Positions 45,050-56,430 are shown, counted from the stretch's first letter. The stretch is 64,000 bases of DNA from Hexactinellida sp. DTS-2022 (GCA_028753945.1 JAPNXP010000013.1:3968001-4032000); one strand, 5' to 3'. The notes: generated by a model not told the origin, from the letters alone. A program made the numbers and translations.

Positions 45050-45898
45050 TCAGGAGAATAGTTTTGAGAACGTCTTACGTTCCTTCTTCGAAATTTCCTT
45101 AAGTATAATACGAATAATACTCAATTCTTGGACGGCTTCGCTGTTGTGAGGATTGAGCTCCAGTACACTTTTGATAATCTTCATAGCTCTCTCCAACTCT
45201 TGCAACTGCCTGAGAGCTACAGCCTGTCTGAATAGAGCTTTCTCATTGCTTGGCTCTAGGATAATCACCTGCTGAGTAGCTGCTACTGTTCTCTCAAAGA
45301 TCCCAAAGTGTAACCAGCAAGCAGACAGGTTCAGAGTACTAAGTTTTTTCAGCTGTAGTGCTGGCGGCTCCCGGCTGTCAGAGAGAACACAGAGCCTAAT
45401 GGACATTGAGTAGTGGTAAGCTGCGTTAGCTCGCACATGTGCTCTGAAGAATTCGTTACCGATTGATCTCTGTCTGCTAGCCTCATCAAGCAATTCGCTA
45501 ACACTCATTTTATGGAGTCCCTCGTAGCGTTTGAACGATATCAACTGAACAGCTGTGTAGCAGTGAGTGGGCAGGTCAGTCTTTAGCTGGAGACAACCCA
45601 ACTTCTGACTGAAGGAGAGAGGTATCAGCTGTGCCTCTCCTTCTCGCATACCAAGAATGACGTCATATAGACAGTACGGAATCTCTAGCTGGTGTCTGCC
45701 AATAGCAAGACTGCTAATGGACTCACAGCTGTCTAACTCAGACCATATACTATCTGATGTTATGAGGTCGGTAGGTGGGTGGGGGTACGTCAAGGTCTTC
45801 AGTGTGACTTGCGACAAGAAGTTCATAACACAAGTTCCCGTGCCTGACCTCACAACCTGTGGGGTGTCCCTTGAGGGGAGGAATTGGATCGACGTCAT
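45050..45898 (-). CDS. FKBP-like protein with TPR repeats
   Basis: A 282-residue intact protein from ATG 45898. Residues ~55-125 resemble a divergent FKBP-type domain (YCLYDVILGMREGEAQLIPL), probably without isomerase activity. From ~135 three TPR units follow: a first helix pair around RQRSIGNEFFRAHVRANAAY, then LKKLSTLNLSACWLHFG, then EPSNEKALFRQAVALRQLQE and AMKIIKSVLELNPHNSEAVQ. The C-terminal ERKTFSKLFS resembles the tail after the TPRs in FKBP4/5/6/FKBPL. Such proteins bind the C-terminus of Hsp90. The exact paralogue is uncertain. It has no introns and lies 170 bp downstream of EOGT on the same strand. Confidence 0.75.
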   Translation of the reverse strand: MTSIQFLPSRDTPQVVRSGTGTCVMNFLSQVTLKTLTYPHPPTDLITSDSIWSELDSCESISSLAIGRHQLEIPYCLYDVILGMREGEAQLIPLSFSQKLGCLQLKTDLPTHCYTAVQLISFKRYEGLHKMSVSELLDEASRQRSIGNEFFRAHVRANAAYHYSMSIRLCVLSDSREPPALQLKKLSTLNLSACWLHFGIFERTVAATQQVIILEPSNEKALFRQAVALRQLQELERAMKIIKSVLELNPHNSEAVQELSIIRIILKEISKKERKTFSKLFS

Positions 45899-46068
45899 AT
45901 TAATTTAATCTAGTGTAACAGGAAACAAGCTACAATTAACAATATAAGTTATTAAGTTAAAAACTTTTGAAGATTTTGATGACATTTATAGATGTAAAAA
46001 TCAAAATCAAACTTTATTATTATTAAAACTATGTATACTATTTGATAATTTCTAATCAAAAGACAAAT

Positions 46069-47541
46069 TCATAATTCGGTGTGAATGTATTGATCTTTAA
46101 CTCCAGGTTTATGTTGAATTACATGATCTACTGCTTTCAGTACGAGTCGAACAAAGGCCTGCTGTTTAAAGGAATAATTTGTAAACTTCTTATGAGCACC
46201 TAGAGTCGGGTGGTGTCCCTCATCCTGCGGAAACAGAGCAGCTGGCTCCTCCCACGTTAAGTACTTCACACCTCTTATAGCCGCGAGGTCGCGGTAGCAG
46301 GCAGCATCATTGCAGTTGTACAGTTCTATAACTGATCCCCAGTCAGGGAGGAATAGGAGGTGTGTCAGTCCCGCTCCGTGCATAGTGATAAATACATCGC
46401 TATTGTGTGTCTGTTCTAATTGCTGGAGAAAGGATAGCTTCCGTGGGTTGTACTCAACAACCGTTAGATTGATAGCTCCAACTGTTTTGAGAGTAGACAC
46501 CAGTTCCTCCTGGTTCAAAATGTTCCTGAACTTAGTGTTCCTGGGTACGAGAGTTACCTGTACCTGCTGGTCCAATGGCCTGCGGGCGATGTTGAGGCGA
46601 GAGAGGGCATGTTTTGAGAACGCCTTCATGAGCCCGCTCCCGTAGCACTGGGGAACCAGAGGCATGTTGAAGAAGAGACCGTAGAACATCCGAGGCAGTA
46701 GAGAAAACATTGCTTCTCGGATACACACAGTTTTTCCAGCGAATTCTGATAAAGATCTTATAGGATGGCGTGTGAACACTTGCCACATAGACTCGAACAG
46801 GTCCTGGTAATACATGGTGCCAGTATCCCAGCGTATCAATTCCAAATTTCTGGAGAAGGAGCCGTTCATGTGCTGAGCAGCGTAGAGGTTCACAAAGTCA
46901 CAGAAGTGGTGGTACATATTAACACCAGCGTCTAGCTTCATAAATGTCACTTGTCGATCTATCGTGACGTCACACTGGTCCTGTCCCAATGAAATGGACC
47001 TGAACAGTCTGAGCTCTCTGTGCCAGGACTGTAGAGCTCCTCCTTGCTCAGCGTTACTCTCAATCTTCTTTCTATTCACACGGCAGTCTCCTCCTACCAC
47101 AACATGCTCACTTATATCCTCCCTCAACCGATCTTTCGTATCAAACTGGTACTCTCTAAAGTCAAGCACCAGGTGCCTAGCGTGGCAATAGCGCATGTTG
47201 GAGCTGCACATGAGGAAGCCCTGATGGGTACTATCAGGAACGCAGTAGTCGCTTATGGTTGATAGAAAATCCTGGACATACCCGAAGTCTGCTTGTCTCC
47301 AAAACTTATCGACTTTCTCTTCCATTGTGCTAACCCATGGCTTGGGGTTTCCCTCGCAAACAGGCTTATCAAATAATTGCTTTTCATAAGAACAGTTCGC
47401 TTCGTACCCCCAGCACCATGGATGAGACACAGAAAGACCTAATTCACACAAACCAGTTTCTTCTTCTACACATAGATTCGCTGGAGAAGTAAGTCGACAG
47501 GAGAAGAATACTGCTAGTGCTAAGCAGCTGTAGAGTTTCAT
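46069..47541 (-). CDS. EOGT: EGF-domain-specific O-GlcNAc transferase (EOGT)
   Basis: A 490-residue intact protein from ATG 47541. The N-terminus is a signal peptide (MKLYSCLALAVFFSCRLTSP) and the last four residues, HTEL, are a KDEL-type ER-retention signal like HDEL of vertebrate EOGT. SNMRYCHARHLVLDFREYQF (about 114-133) and the GT61 core DVFITMHGAGLTHLLFLPDW (about 389-408), then VIELYNC, match EOGT closely. Length is close to the human 527. EOGT adds O-linked GlcNAc to EGF repeats of secreted and membrane proteins such as Notch ligands and receptors, in the ER lumen. No intron interrupts it. The ~170-bp gap to the FKBP-like gene is too short for much regulatory sequence but does not prove co-transcription. 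Confidence 0.93.
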   Translation of the reverse strand: MKLYSCLALAVFFSCRLTSPANLCVEEETGLCELGLSVSHPWCWGYEANCSYEKQLFDKPVCEGNPKPWVSTMEEKVDKFWRQADFGYVQDFLSTISDYCVPDSTHQGFLMCSSNMRYCHARHLVLDFREYQFDTKDRLREDISEHVVVGGDCRVNRKKIESNAEQGGALQSWHRELRLFRSISLGQDQCDVTIDRQVTFMKLDAGVNMYHHFCDFVNLYAAQHMNGSFSRNLELIRWDTGTMYYQDLFESMWQVFTRHPIRSLSEFAGKTVCIREAMFSLLPRMFYGLFFNMPLVPQCYGSGLMKAFSKHALSRLNIARRPLDQQVQVTLVPRNTKFRNILNQEELVSTLKTVGAINLTVVEYNPRKLSFLQQLEQTHNSDVFITMHGAGLTHLLFLPDWGSVIELYNCNDAACYRDLAAIRGVKYLTWEEPAALFPQDEGHHPTLGAHKKFTNYSFKQQAFVRLVLKAVDHVIQHKPGVKDQYIHTEL

Positions 47542-48490
47542 GAAATATACTAAATTCAGTCATGAGAAGCTAAGGTAACTTTATGTTTAAGTTTAATATA
47601 CTATAAAGCACTGAAGGAATGGTTGGAAAGTAAAACATTTTAAATTGTTTATCCGCTCTATGCGTGAATCCTTTAAATTGCAGTAGGCAGTGGCCTACCT
47701 TTACAAAATGCCGCCCGTGGTGAAATTAGGCCCTATAATATAAATAACTTGTTTATCATCCCCGTCCATCCCAATTTTTAACCTCCGTTCGGATATATTT
47801 TATTATTATCTTATGAAGATAACCGTACAAAATATTTGCTAGAAACTTGTGTAAAGTACTCCTAATGTATCAATATTTAAGGAAAAGCCTCGTCTAGTGC
47901 AGAGGGGCGTCCTGGCCATACAAGCCAGCGGGGAATCAACGCTGACCCCCCTGGCCAGGACGCCCCTGGTCCAGTGAGGTTGGAAGATGAAACAACTTAA
48001 AACGAAATTGCCTATTTGAGGAAAATTGCTAAAAAATAAATCAATATAACACCGATAGACTTTAATAAATAATTAAAATCATACAAACTAGAGAACCCAG
48101 AGATTTGGTGCTTGATCAGAAATCCCGGGTGTGGGAAAACCTTTCTTTCTAAGAGGATAGCATTAAGATTTAGTCAGTATGAGTTGACTTATATTTCCTA
48201 TTCAATTGCTATCCCGTGTCGCAATAGTGATTGACATTAAATGGAATCCCCCTCGTCGAAGAAAACAAATAAGTTACACCTAAATTTGTCCAAGATTGGC
48301 TGTGTTTGGGATTACCCGTGGGCCGTGGCATCTGATTGGGCCAGAGATCTAGCAAAGCATCTAGCAAAGTCTGATGAAGAGGGGGGGGGGGGGGGGGGGG
48401 CTCTTATTGATAATTGATGGAATGGACGTATTTACGAAAAAGATTCCATCTGAAAAGTCATTACTTTACTTGATGTTATCTAGACAGACA
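47542..48490. other. Upstream region of EOGT, no gene
   Basis: Contains one tiny MITE (47900-47968) and a G homopolymer at 48382-48400. Confidence 0.55.
47900..47968. mobile_element. Tiny hAT-type MITE, 69 bp
   Basis: Inverted ends CAGAGGGGCGTCCTGGCCA / CAGGGGCGTCCTGGCCA; flanks GTCTAGTG and GTCCAGTG differ by one base. Confidence 0.78.
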
Positions 48491-48498
48491 CTGCATAG

Positions 48499-49012
48499 CA
48501 GTGCTCGACAAATCTGGTGGCTTGGTGGCGCTAGCCACCAAAAATCTGATTTAAGCCACCAAATTTTGCCTTTGGTGGCTTAACTAATCTACCATATATT
48601 GTGAATTATTGACTTTATGTACATTATATGTTCCGTTGCATCATTTGTTATTAACATTAGTGTTGTTTTACGGCATCAAAACTGTGTTAAGTCATCAATG
48701 GTTTGTTAAACCGGCCGTTGTTTATTCTTTAGCCACCAGAAAAAGTGAGGTGGTGGCCAGGGTTTCATCTATACCCCCCCTCAGGGGGGGGTTAGCCCCC
48801 CCCTGAAATTATTTTTTGAGAAAAAAGACCCCCTGAGATTTTTCTGACCCCCCTCTCAGGGGGGGGGGTTTAATTAACTATAGCGAAATGTAAATTACCC
48901 CCCCCCCCCCTGACTTCAATTGGACTTCGTTAACCCCCCCCTGAGGTGAAAGTCTAGATCCATCACTGGAGGTGGCTTAACCACCATAAAAATTTCATTT
49001 TGTCGAGCACTG
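48499..49012. mobile_element. hAT-type MITE, 514 bp, with nested insertion
   Basis: The ends CAGTGCTCGACAAA are perfect, and CTGCATAG is a perfect 8-bp duplication (48491-48498, 49013-49020). GGTGGCTTA and GCCACCA repeats pair the arms. Related to 30843-31081. Confidence 0.92.
48758..48968. mobile_element. C/G-rich hAT-type MITE nested in the previous one
   Basis: It runs from CAGGGTTTCATCTATA to GTCTAGATCCATCACTG, with flanks GTGGTGGC and GAGGTGGC (7 of 8). CCCCCCTCAGGGGGGG palindromes fill the interior. Confidence 0.75.
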
Positions 49013-49373
49013 CTGCATAGATCAACAATAATACTAACAACTTGACCGGGTGCTTGGACAGATATTTCCTCTCAGCACACCCTTCATATTGGCAGGTTTT
49101 ATCAGGTGCTATGCTTTCTCCAGAAAATAGAGACCTCTACTTTGAGAAACAAATTGTGGACCTTTAGAGGTTTGGAGTGTGGTAACACTGTGGTTGAATC
49201 TATTGTCTCGCTATGACGAAATTAACCAGCTTCTCTGATACCCGTGAATGCGTCCCTCTTTGTGGCACTCCTGAAGGACGAGTCGGTGACTATCGAGACG
49301 CTAACACAACTGTACAGAGAACTGACCTGTTAGTAAGTTGATACGCCGACAGCTCAGCAGGATGGCTCTAAAG

Positions 49374-49549
49374 CAGTGATCGGCAACCAGTGGGCCGCGA
49401 GGCTATTTTGTATGGGCCTCATGAAACTTCTTACATGTTTATATTGTGGGCCGTAAAACAAAAACACTACCATGATAATTTAAATCTAGGCCACATGACA
49501 TTTTGTTCTTGTAAAGTGGGCCACCGAGAAACCATGTTGCCGACCACTG
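49374..49549. mobile_element. hAT-type MITE, 176 bp
   Basis: The ends CAGTGATCGGCAACC and (reversed) CAGTGGTCGGCAACA, with a perfect 8-bp duplication CTCTAAAG (49366-49373, 49550-49557). GGGCCRC runs inside. Confidence 0.92.
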
Positions 49550-49730
49550 CTCTAAAGGAATTAACCAAAGTAATTAAGTTGGAACTGTTTGCTAAATGCG
49601 TGTTGGATACTAGGCAGGGAGTATAATCTGTCCTAGCCTAGACTATCCCCGGGTATAATCTGGGCTAGCCCACTTCATACCCGGGAGTATAATCTGGGCT
49701 AGGACAGATTAACTCCGGGGGTATATTCTG

Positions 49731-50383
49731 CAGGGGCGTAGACAACATTTTTAGTTTGGGGGGGCTGAGGTGGGGATTGTCACTGGAAAATTGGAATTTT
49801 GGTCCCACCATGTGACCTATATTCCATGGAATTTTGGTCCCGGTGTCGGAGTTCCAGCGATCCCCCCGTGTCAGATGTCCCCCGGACTTGTGGCACTAGG
49901 GTCAGATGTCCCCCCGGACATGTAGCCCTAGGGTCAGATGTCCCCCCGGACATGTAGCCCTAGGGTCAGATGTCCCCCCGGACTAGTGGCCCTAGGGTCA
50001 TATGTCCCCCCGGACCTGTGGCCCTAGGATCAGATGTCCCCCGGACCTGTGGCTATGTATCATAGAAGAGAATATTAATTAATAGTATAGTTAGCTAGTA
50101 CACAATTACAATAAATAACGTGAAATACATAAATAAGAAATGCCTATTGGTATAAATAATAACTAGAGATAGATAACCTATTGGTTGGTAAGTATACCTC
50201 CCACGTAGACTAACACGATACACCTATTTCTTAGCTAGTTACTACTACGCTATATCACATCACTCCCCTTAATTAATTAAGAAAAATTATTAATTCAAAG
50301 AGTATTTAGCAAACTAAAGACAATAGAAATAATGTTGATGATTTTCGCGGCCCCCCAAACACAATAATGTTCCTACGCCGCTG
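49731..50383. mobile_element. hAT-like MITE with internal minisatellite
   Basis: It runs from CAGGGGCGTAGACAACATT to AATGTTCCTACGCCGCTG, imperfect inverted ends next to G- and C-runs. No matching flanks. It contains a TGTCAC-family fragment and a 32-bp minisatellite. Confidence 0.65.
49878..50050 (+). repeat. 32-bp minisatellite, about 5-6 copies
   Basis: Unit of the type GGTCAGATGTCCCCCCGGAC followed by ATGTAGCCCTAG. Copies differ by single bases and by one C. Confidence 0.9.
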
Positions 50384-50535
50384 AGCCTGATTAGACCGTT
50401 AGTGACACAGATTTCAAATTTGGACAAGAGAGAGGATTCCCTGGAGATGTGCCCTCAAAGCCCGATATTTAATTTGGTCTTTGTTCGTCAGCATAAGCTT
50501 AGCTAGGCCTGCATTAAGGTGCTGTATAGTAAAAA

Positions 50536-50621
50536 GTCGAGTGTGCATGCACATAAGGTCGAGTGTACATGCACGTAAGGTCGAGAGTGCATGCACGTAA
50601 GGTCGAGAGTGCATGCACACT
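50536..50621 (+). repeat. 22-bp minisatellite, about 4 copies
   Basis: Unit GTCGAGAGTGCATGCACGTA plus AG; each copy contains the palindrome GTGCATGCAC. Confidence 0.9.
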
Positions 50622-50743
50622 CAATTAGGCTTATATAATTATTCTAAACAATTTATTATTGTTCAGCTGATTATAAATAACACTGTTAGTAATGAAATAA
50701 TTAGTAATTATAACTCATTCTATGATAATTATTATTGTTATTT

Positions 50744-50915
50744 ATGGCACAAGGACTAAAATCAACATTTATCACAATTCCCCAAGTGAAGAGGAAAAGA
50801 ACGGAACATAATGAAAGTGAAGAAACGATAATGTCTCAGTTAAGCTCACAAATTGAACGCAAGGATAATGCATTAAATGAGCTCTCAACTGAAGTAGAAA
50901 TTTTTTCCAGTACAG
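50744..50915 (+). CDS. Possible single exon, unrecognised
   Basis: From ATG 50744 an open frame of ~57 codons runs to a good donor (ACAG then GTTAGT). It contains VKRKRTEHNESEE and a heptad-like SQLSSQIERKDNALNELSTE. I see no continuing exon, so this may be chance. Confidence 0.2.
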
Positions 50916-51029
50916 GTTAGTCTGGTAAATTAAAATTTGTTCCAACTGCTAGAAACTTTGAATTACTGCGGCCTAATCAAAATTTCGAATTTTCTGTTGA
51001 GGGCGAGGAGTGTTTGTGCTTTTAGTGTG

Positions 51030-51575
51030 GTTCTTCTAGCAAAAAACTTTATAGTATAGGGACTATACATTATAGTTTTATACTATAAGAATGCACAGTA
51101 CTAAAATCGTTCTGATGGGACCCCAGCGTCTTAGGGCCCCCCGTCCCTAAATTTCTAGCGTTTTGGGCCCCCTGGGCTTTAAAATATTATCGATATTGGG
51201 ACGGGGTCCCTAAAACGCTGGGGTTCCCATAAAGCGCTTACACCGGCCGGCCGTACCGATGGCCTGACTAAATTATTTGGGATAGAGATTTGAAATTTAG
51301 ACAGAAAATAGAGAATTTTCTGGAGATGATCACCTCGTAGCCCAATTTCTCCATTTTGTCTTTGTTCGTCAGTTATATCGAAATTTGTGTTCTGGTCCAG
51401 TGATTCTTTGATAATTCGAATTAGCTATTGAAAATATAAAGGTTGTATTCTCCTATAAGGATGTTCTTTCTATATATCAATTAAAATGAACAGGTCGCTA
51501 ACCAATTCTACGTTTTATTAACGGTTTTTTATGTAAATCAGCCATTTCATATTGTAACTACTCTATAAGTAGTGA
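51030..51575. repeat. Dispersed repeat, inverted copy of 20965-21405
   Basis: See 20965. This copy carries a MITE (51115-51245). It ends near a (TTAA)n run at 51588-51608. Confidence 0.8.
51115..51245. mobile_element. CCGGTGTAAGCGC-family MITE, left end lost
   Basis: GGGACCCCAGCG and CGCTGGGGTTCCC face each other; the right terminus AAGCGCTTACACCGG is kept. Same family as 36531. Confidence 0.75.
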
Positions 51576-51608
51576 ACTAGTGTTTTAATTAATTAATTAA
51601 TTAATTAA

Positions 51609-52276
51609 CCTAAACACTAACTTCTTCTTTCCTAATTGTAGATATTCAAACATAAAAATTAATTAATCATGTTGTATCGTTCTATTCATCATAGTTTCAA
51701 AGAAATAGCATATATTTGAGTCTCCCGATTTTTCATCTTCGACCTCCCGCTTTTTTGGTAAAACTACCGCCAAAATGGCAAACGTCCCGATTTTTGGTTT
51801 TCAGATGTTGCCGTGCATCCCTGTTATCAGTTGATAATACAGGTATGGTTAAGTAGAAAGTTGTGACACTGCTAGCCTGTGACTCAGTCAATTCAGCCAT
51901 TGATTCTAGTGTTCCATTCATCCCAACCTCAAATAGATATCTCACCTTTCTTTGATTGTTCACCTTCGTATTATGTTATTTATTCCTTTCTGCTCCTAAC
52001 TTGTGTGGACAATTTCTCATGATATTACAAAATCAGAAAGAACATCTAAAATAGTGTATTCTTCACATATTTACTCGCTAAGGAATATCATTAGCCCTTC
52101 ACCATTCTGGGCCGGGGCAGTTGCCCCCTCCCCCACCCTTTCGGTGGCCCTAGTCATAATAAATCAGCGTCCTGTACACAGGGACGTCGCCACGGGGGGG
52201 GCAATGCCCCCCCTGGTAAATTTCGTGCCCCGGGACATACCCCCCTGCTAAATTATTGCCAAATAACGTTGTAAGT

Positions 52277-52322
<46 letters not shown>

Positions 52323-52983
52323 GTATACATTGCGCGCTTCGCTTGCTTTCGCTGCGCGGCTGCAGAAAGCACCCTTCTGGTGCCTCATATATCCCAACCA
52401 ACAAATAACAGAAGTAACGTTTGTAAATTCCTTATAACGTCTACATCTAAACAACAAATATATACACATGGGTTGTTAACAACATTATATTTGGAATCAG
52501 CTTACTTAATTACTCCATATATAGTCGTTGGAAGTAAGCGGCCACGACCCTTTAAAACATGTAAATTACAAATAATTGATTGGATTTATTATTTTTCTCT
52601 CGCCCAATTAAATTGCAGTTTCAGATTGGCATTCTATAATGCACGCTTAACAAATGTTAGAGACACACAAGCTGTAATGTTTAGTCGGATAGAATTTAAA
52701 TTCATTTTGATAATATAATCATGATTAATCTCCATATTTTTGTAATATTATATTTGTGTTGATTACTACGTATTTTCTAAAATTTGCATTTAATTAATTA
52801 ACAGTGGAATAATTATCTTCATTTCACCAGGCTAATAGTAGTAAGGGCGCATAAATATTTATACTTAAGTGCATATCATGCATCGAAATTCATTTTTATA
52901 TGTTTCATGTCCAAGCACGAAGTGGAGAAACCCGCCGGACCAATCGGTAATAGGTTCCTACGCCCCTGATATAAATAATGAGT
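51609..52983. other. No gene; (ATT)n and GC-rich MITE pieces
   Basis: 52277-52322 is a pure ATT microsatellite. CAGGGACGTCGCCACGGGG at 52175 looks like a hAT end without a clear partner. No coding region recognised. Confidence 0.55.
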
Positions 52984-53127
52984 TTACTTATCCACCGATC
53001 ATCGGCGTTTGTATAAAAAAACCTCGCTACTTTCTACCGATTGATTTTTTATGTTTATAAAAATCACCATCGGTAGAAAGTAGCCAGGGTTATTTAATAC
53101 AAGCGCCGATGATCGGTGGATAAGTAA
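52984..53127. mobile_element. Palindromic MITE, ~144 bp
   Basis: The arms begin TTACTTATCCACCGATCATC and pair over ~65 bp, including CTACTTTCTACCGAT, with a short loop. It could fold as one hairpin. Confidence 0.85.
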
Positions 53128-53617
53128 TTCAAAAATAATTAACAAGAAACTATTTATACTATAATTTGAGTCTTGAAATTGATTTAATGCTTAGTCATCA
53201 AAACGAAGCGGCTATTCGAATATTCGTTCCTTACATTTCGAATATTCGTTTCATCCCTATATTTCAGAGCATTTTTAAAATTATTTAATGATTCATTGTC
53301 ATATAATTAAAATAAATTAATTAAGGATATATCTATATTTATTGTTTGGCTTAGGATAATGTTATTATAATATTAAAAATGGAAATAACAAATACAAATA
53401 AAATCTCGATCGCCGTTGGTGTTTTCTTAAAAAGATTGGATAATTTATTTAACCGAGCTCAAGTATAGCATAGGCGTAGCACGCGGTCCTGCTAGTCCGG
53501 CCATGGCCGGACCACTTTTAATATATTCTACTATATTATATAGGACGGTCCGGTTTTGGCCGGAGATTTTTCAGAGCCGTGCGACGCCCGTGTATAGTGA
53601 ATAACTTCCCTGATGGT
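53128..53617. other. No gene; probable GC-rich MITE
   Basis: About 53470-53595 has CATAGGCGTAGCACGCGG and (reversed) CACGGGCGTCGCACGG, with GTCCGGCCATGGCCGGAC in the middle; a likely hAT MITE with decayed flanks. Confidence 0.5.
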
Positions 53618-53730
53618 ATAGGCGCTAACGCCGTGTACCTAACGCGCTAGCGCCTTGTACCTTAGGCGCTAGCGCCTTGTAGCTTAGGTGCTAGCGCCTT
53701 GTAGCTTAGGCGCCAGCGCCTAGACATTTT
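53618..53730 (+). repeat. 22-bp minisatellite, about 5 copies
   Basis: Unit CTTAGGCGCTAGCGCCTTGT plus AG; each copy contains the palindrome GGCGCTAGCGCC. Confidence 0.9.
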
Positions 53731-53988
53731 TAATATATGCATTTTGTACAATAGCATGATGTATTATCAGGTCCGTATGGTTCATTTAGATTCTGAGAAA
53801 GGGAAAATGGTCATTTGGATGATAATAATAATATAATAAATAGTTTTTATTGGGACTAATGTCTTCAATTAAAATCCAACAATTTTAACGTGAATATACG
53901 CAAAGGTATAAATTTTTTAAATATAATGGTCAGCAATTATTTATAGTAAAATAGGAGCGCACTCCAGTGAGCAGCAAATTTAATTGAA

Positions 53989-55224
53989 ATGACAACTGAG
54001 ACTATAAAAGAGATACGGAACGAGACAATTATAGAGCTGGAAAGGATTCGAGGAGAAGTGAAGGTAGCAAAAGAGGAGTTACGTGCCAAATTTGACTCTT
54101 ATTTCAAAGTGCTGCGTGAGAAACACCTCGAAATGTTGGCACAGTTGGATGAAGTGGTCCGTGTGGCAGAGACACATGTGGAAGACAGACAGGTGAAGCT
54201 GAATCAGCTTAAATTCACCAAGGCTGAGGTATTATACAATCTCCAACATAATGAACTCAATGAGACTCTAGTAAATGTGTCTCGAGAGTTGGATGAGAAA
54301 ATTCGGGGAGTAGAGGCGAGTGTGGATCGGATTCCATCTGTGTGGGTCGAGTGGCGTGACGAGTGGTTTGAACGTGGCATGGATGAACTGTGCTGCTTGT
54401 GTGAATGTGTATCTTACATCAACAGACACAGCCCAGTGTGGTCTGGTGTTACTAAAGGAGGTGGGCAAATGGAAATAAGCAATCCTGCCGGTTTGTCAAT
54501 AGACAGAGATACTGGAAATATATTTGTTTGTGATTATCTATCTGCTAGGATTCAGGTGTTTAGCAAAAAAGGCTCTTATTTAAGAACAATTGAATCAAAA
54601 GGAATGACTCTCCCTTCCTCCATAACTACCTCACTCCATCACATATTTATCAGCTGTGAGTATCCACATAGTATATACAAACTAGATAAATTGTCTGGAG
54701 ATATTCTATGTTGTGTCCAAACAGACTGTGCCATGTCCGGTTTGTCAGTTGAAACAGAAACTATGTATGTAGGAATGTATGCAACTAACGAAATATCTCA
54801 TTTCTGTATTGAGAATTTTAAGCTTGTCAATATGACTGCACTTAACTCCATTCATATAACACAGAACACTTCAGTAATCGGTCTACAATTAGTTCCCTCT
54901 CTATTTTTAGTCCTGTTTAAAGAGTGCAAATATCCTATCCAATCATTTTCCAGAGCTGGGATACTAATCAATTTGATTGTGTCACAGAAACAGCTGATTA
55001 GTGGTGAGTATTTCTGCATAGACAGACACATTAATATTATCACTAGTGACACGGGAGCTCATAACATAAAGGTGTTTAATAAAGAGGGACAACTCACTAT
55101 TACAATTGGACAAAAAGGAACAGGACTTGGAGAGTTTAATGGTCCTAGAGGGATATATATAAGCAAGGAGGGACTAATTGTTATTGTTGATAGTAAGGAA
55201 TCAAGAAAACTACAATTTTTTTGA
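53989..55224 (+). CDS. Coiled-coil NHL-repeat protein (TRIM2/3/71-like, no RING)
   Basis: A 411-residue intact protein from ATG 53989. Residues 1-125 are charged and helical (ETIIELERIRGEVKVAKEEL), a coiled coil like the one after the B-boxes in TRIM proteins. From ~160 NHL/beta-propeller blades follow: NPAGLSIDRDTGNIFVCDY, RIQVFSKKGSYLRTI, later IKVFNKEGQLTITIG and EFNGPRGIYISKEGLIVIVD, ending RKLQFF. No RING or B-box precedes it within the frame or just upstream, so it may be a RING-less family member or begin in an earlier unseen exon. Such proteins act as cytoplasmic scaffolds or in ubiquitin ligation; function here is not predictable. Middle blades are divergent. Confidence 0.85.
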   Translation: MTTETIKEIRNETIIELERIRGEVKVAKEELRAKFDSYFKVLREKHLEMLAQLDEVVRVAETHVEDRQVKLNQLKFTKAEVLYNLQHNELNETLVNVSRELDEKIRGVEASVDRIPSVWVEWRDEWFERGMDELCCLCECVSYINRHSPVWSGVTKGGGQMEISNPAGLSIDRDTGNIFVCDYLSARIQVFSKKGSYLRTIESKGMTLPSSITTSLHHIFISCEYPHSIYKLDKLSGDILCCVQTDCAMSGLSVETETMYVGMYATNEISHFCIENFKLVNMTALNSIHITQNTSVIGLQLVPSLFLVLFKECKYPIQSFSRAGILINLIVSQKQLISGEYFCIDRHINIITSDTGAHNIKVFNKEGQLTITIGQKGTGLGEFNGPRGIYISKEGLIVIVDSKESRKLQFF

Positions 55225-55886
55225 ACATTTTTTACCATTTTCATAATTTTTATCATTTTAGATCCTTTGGACATCCTTAATAACATTCTTAATATTGTTT
55301 CAGATATATTGTTTCTCCCTTAATGATGCCATACACCAGCACCGTCACTTTAATTATTTAACTAGCAAGTGCAGTTATATTATTTCGAGTTTGAATTATA
55401 TTATAGCGATTGGGGTGCGACCCAGTTACCGCCATATACTAAGACCAGTCCAGTGTTATAAAAACTTAATGATAATATTGTTTCAGCTCCATATGAAGTC
55501 TATCTGAGGAATCGGGCGGGCGGCATATCATTATCATTATCTCATTATTTGATGACGACATAGTTAATAATTATCTGAACAATAATTCTAATTCGTGAGT
55601 GCTTATTGATAAATATGCATGCAATCGTTGGGTAATAATGCTTGTTATAGGTTCTGATTTTGTTAATGGGAGTCAGAATTTGAAGGCCGCAAGACAAATT
55701 TTGTATCATATTTGTAAACTGATTTATTATAACTATCGGTACAAAACTAGTATAATTAAGATTAGGATATGTAATTTAGAAGTTAGTAACTACCTATCTT
55801 TATTCAATGCGCACAATTACAATAATTTTTTCTAAAATTGACACTATAATTAATAGTACACTTATATGCTTAAATTTATTTGAATG
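55225..55886. other. No gene seen
   Basis: 3' flank of the NHL gene, AT-rich, short chance frames only. Confidence 0.5.
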
Positions 55887-56339
55887 CAGGGTTGTTTGAT
55901 TTAAATCAAGTGATATAAATCATGATTTTAATAGAAAATATCCGATTTTTTTTATTTAAATCAGATTTATTGATTTTAATCAGTTTTTTAATGTCTATTG
56001 TTTTTTGCGAAAAGAAAAGAAATACATTGATAATGAGTCATTAAGGAGATACAATGGCAGATTTTCGACACCCGATAACCCCCAATTATTATTGCGTTTT
56101 TAGACATGACTTTTTAGTAGGAACAAATTACAGTATTATCACGATTCTCTAAAATGAAAATTTGAATTAGATATTGATAGTTGTAAAATAGCCTAATAGT
56201 GAATCCATACTAGTCAATAAAAGTTCTAGCTATTTACTCTATTAGGCGCAAGTTCTATTATAGTGCAAGTTTAACTCTACTACATTAGTACAAGGGATTT
56301 CGCCACACAGAATTTTCGATATCGATTTGATTCTTTTTT

Positions 56340-56430
56340 ACTGTGCCGACTATACTATAGTATAGTGGCCCAGTATTGGAATCACTGCCTTTATTACTGT
56401 GCCGACTATACTATAGTATAGTGGCCCAGT
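56340..56430 (+). repeat. Two palindromic modules
   Basis: 56340-56374 and 56396-56430, the same module as at 4137 with ATTGGAATCACTGCCTTT spacing. Confidence 0.92.

Noticed and set aside
52248..52718. 147-codon frame starting with a poly-Tyr run
   Set aside because: The start is the (ATT)n microsatellite and the remainder has no recognisable feature.
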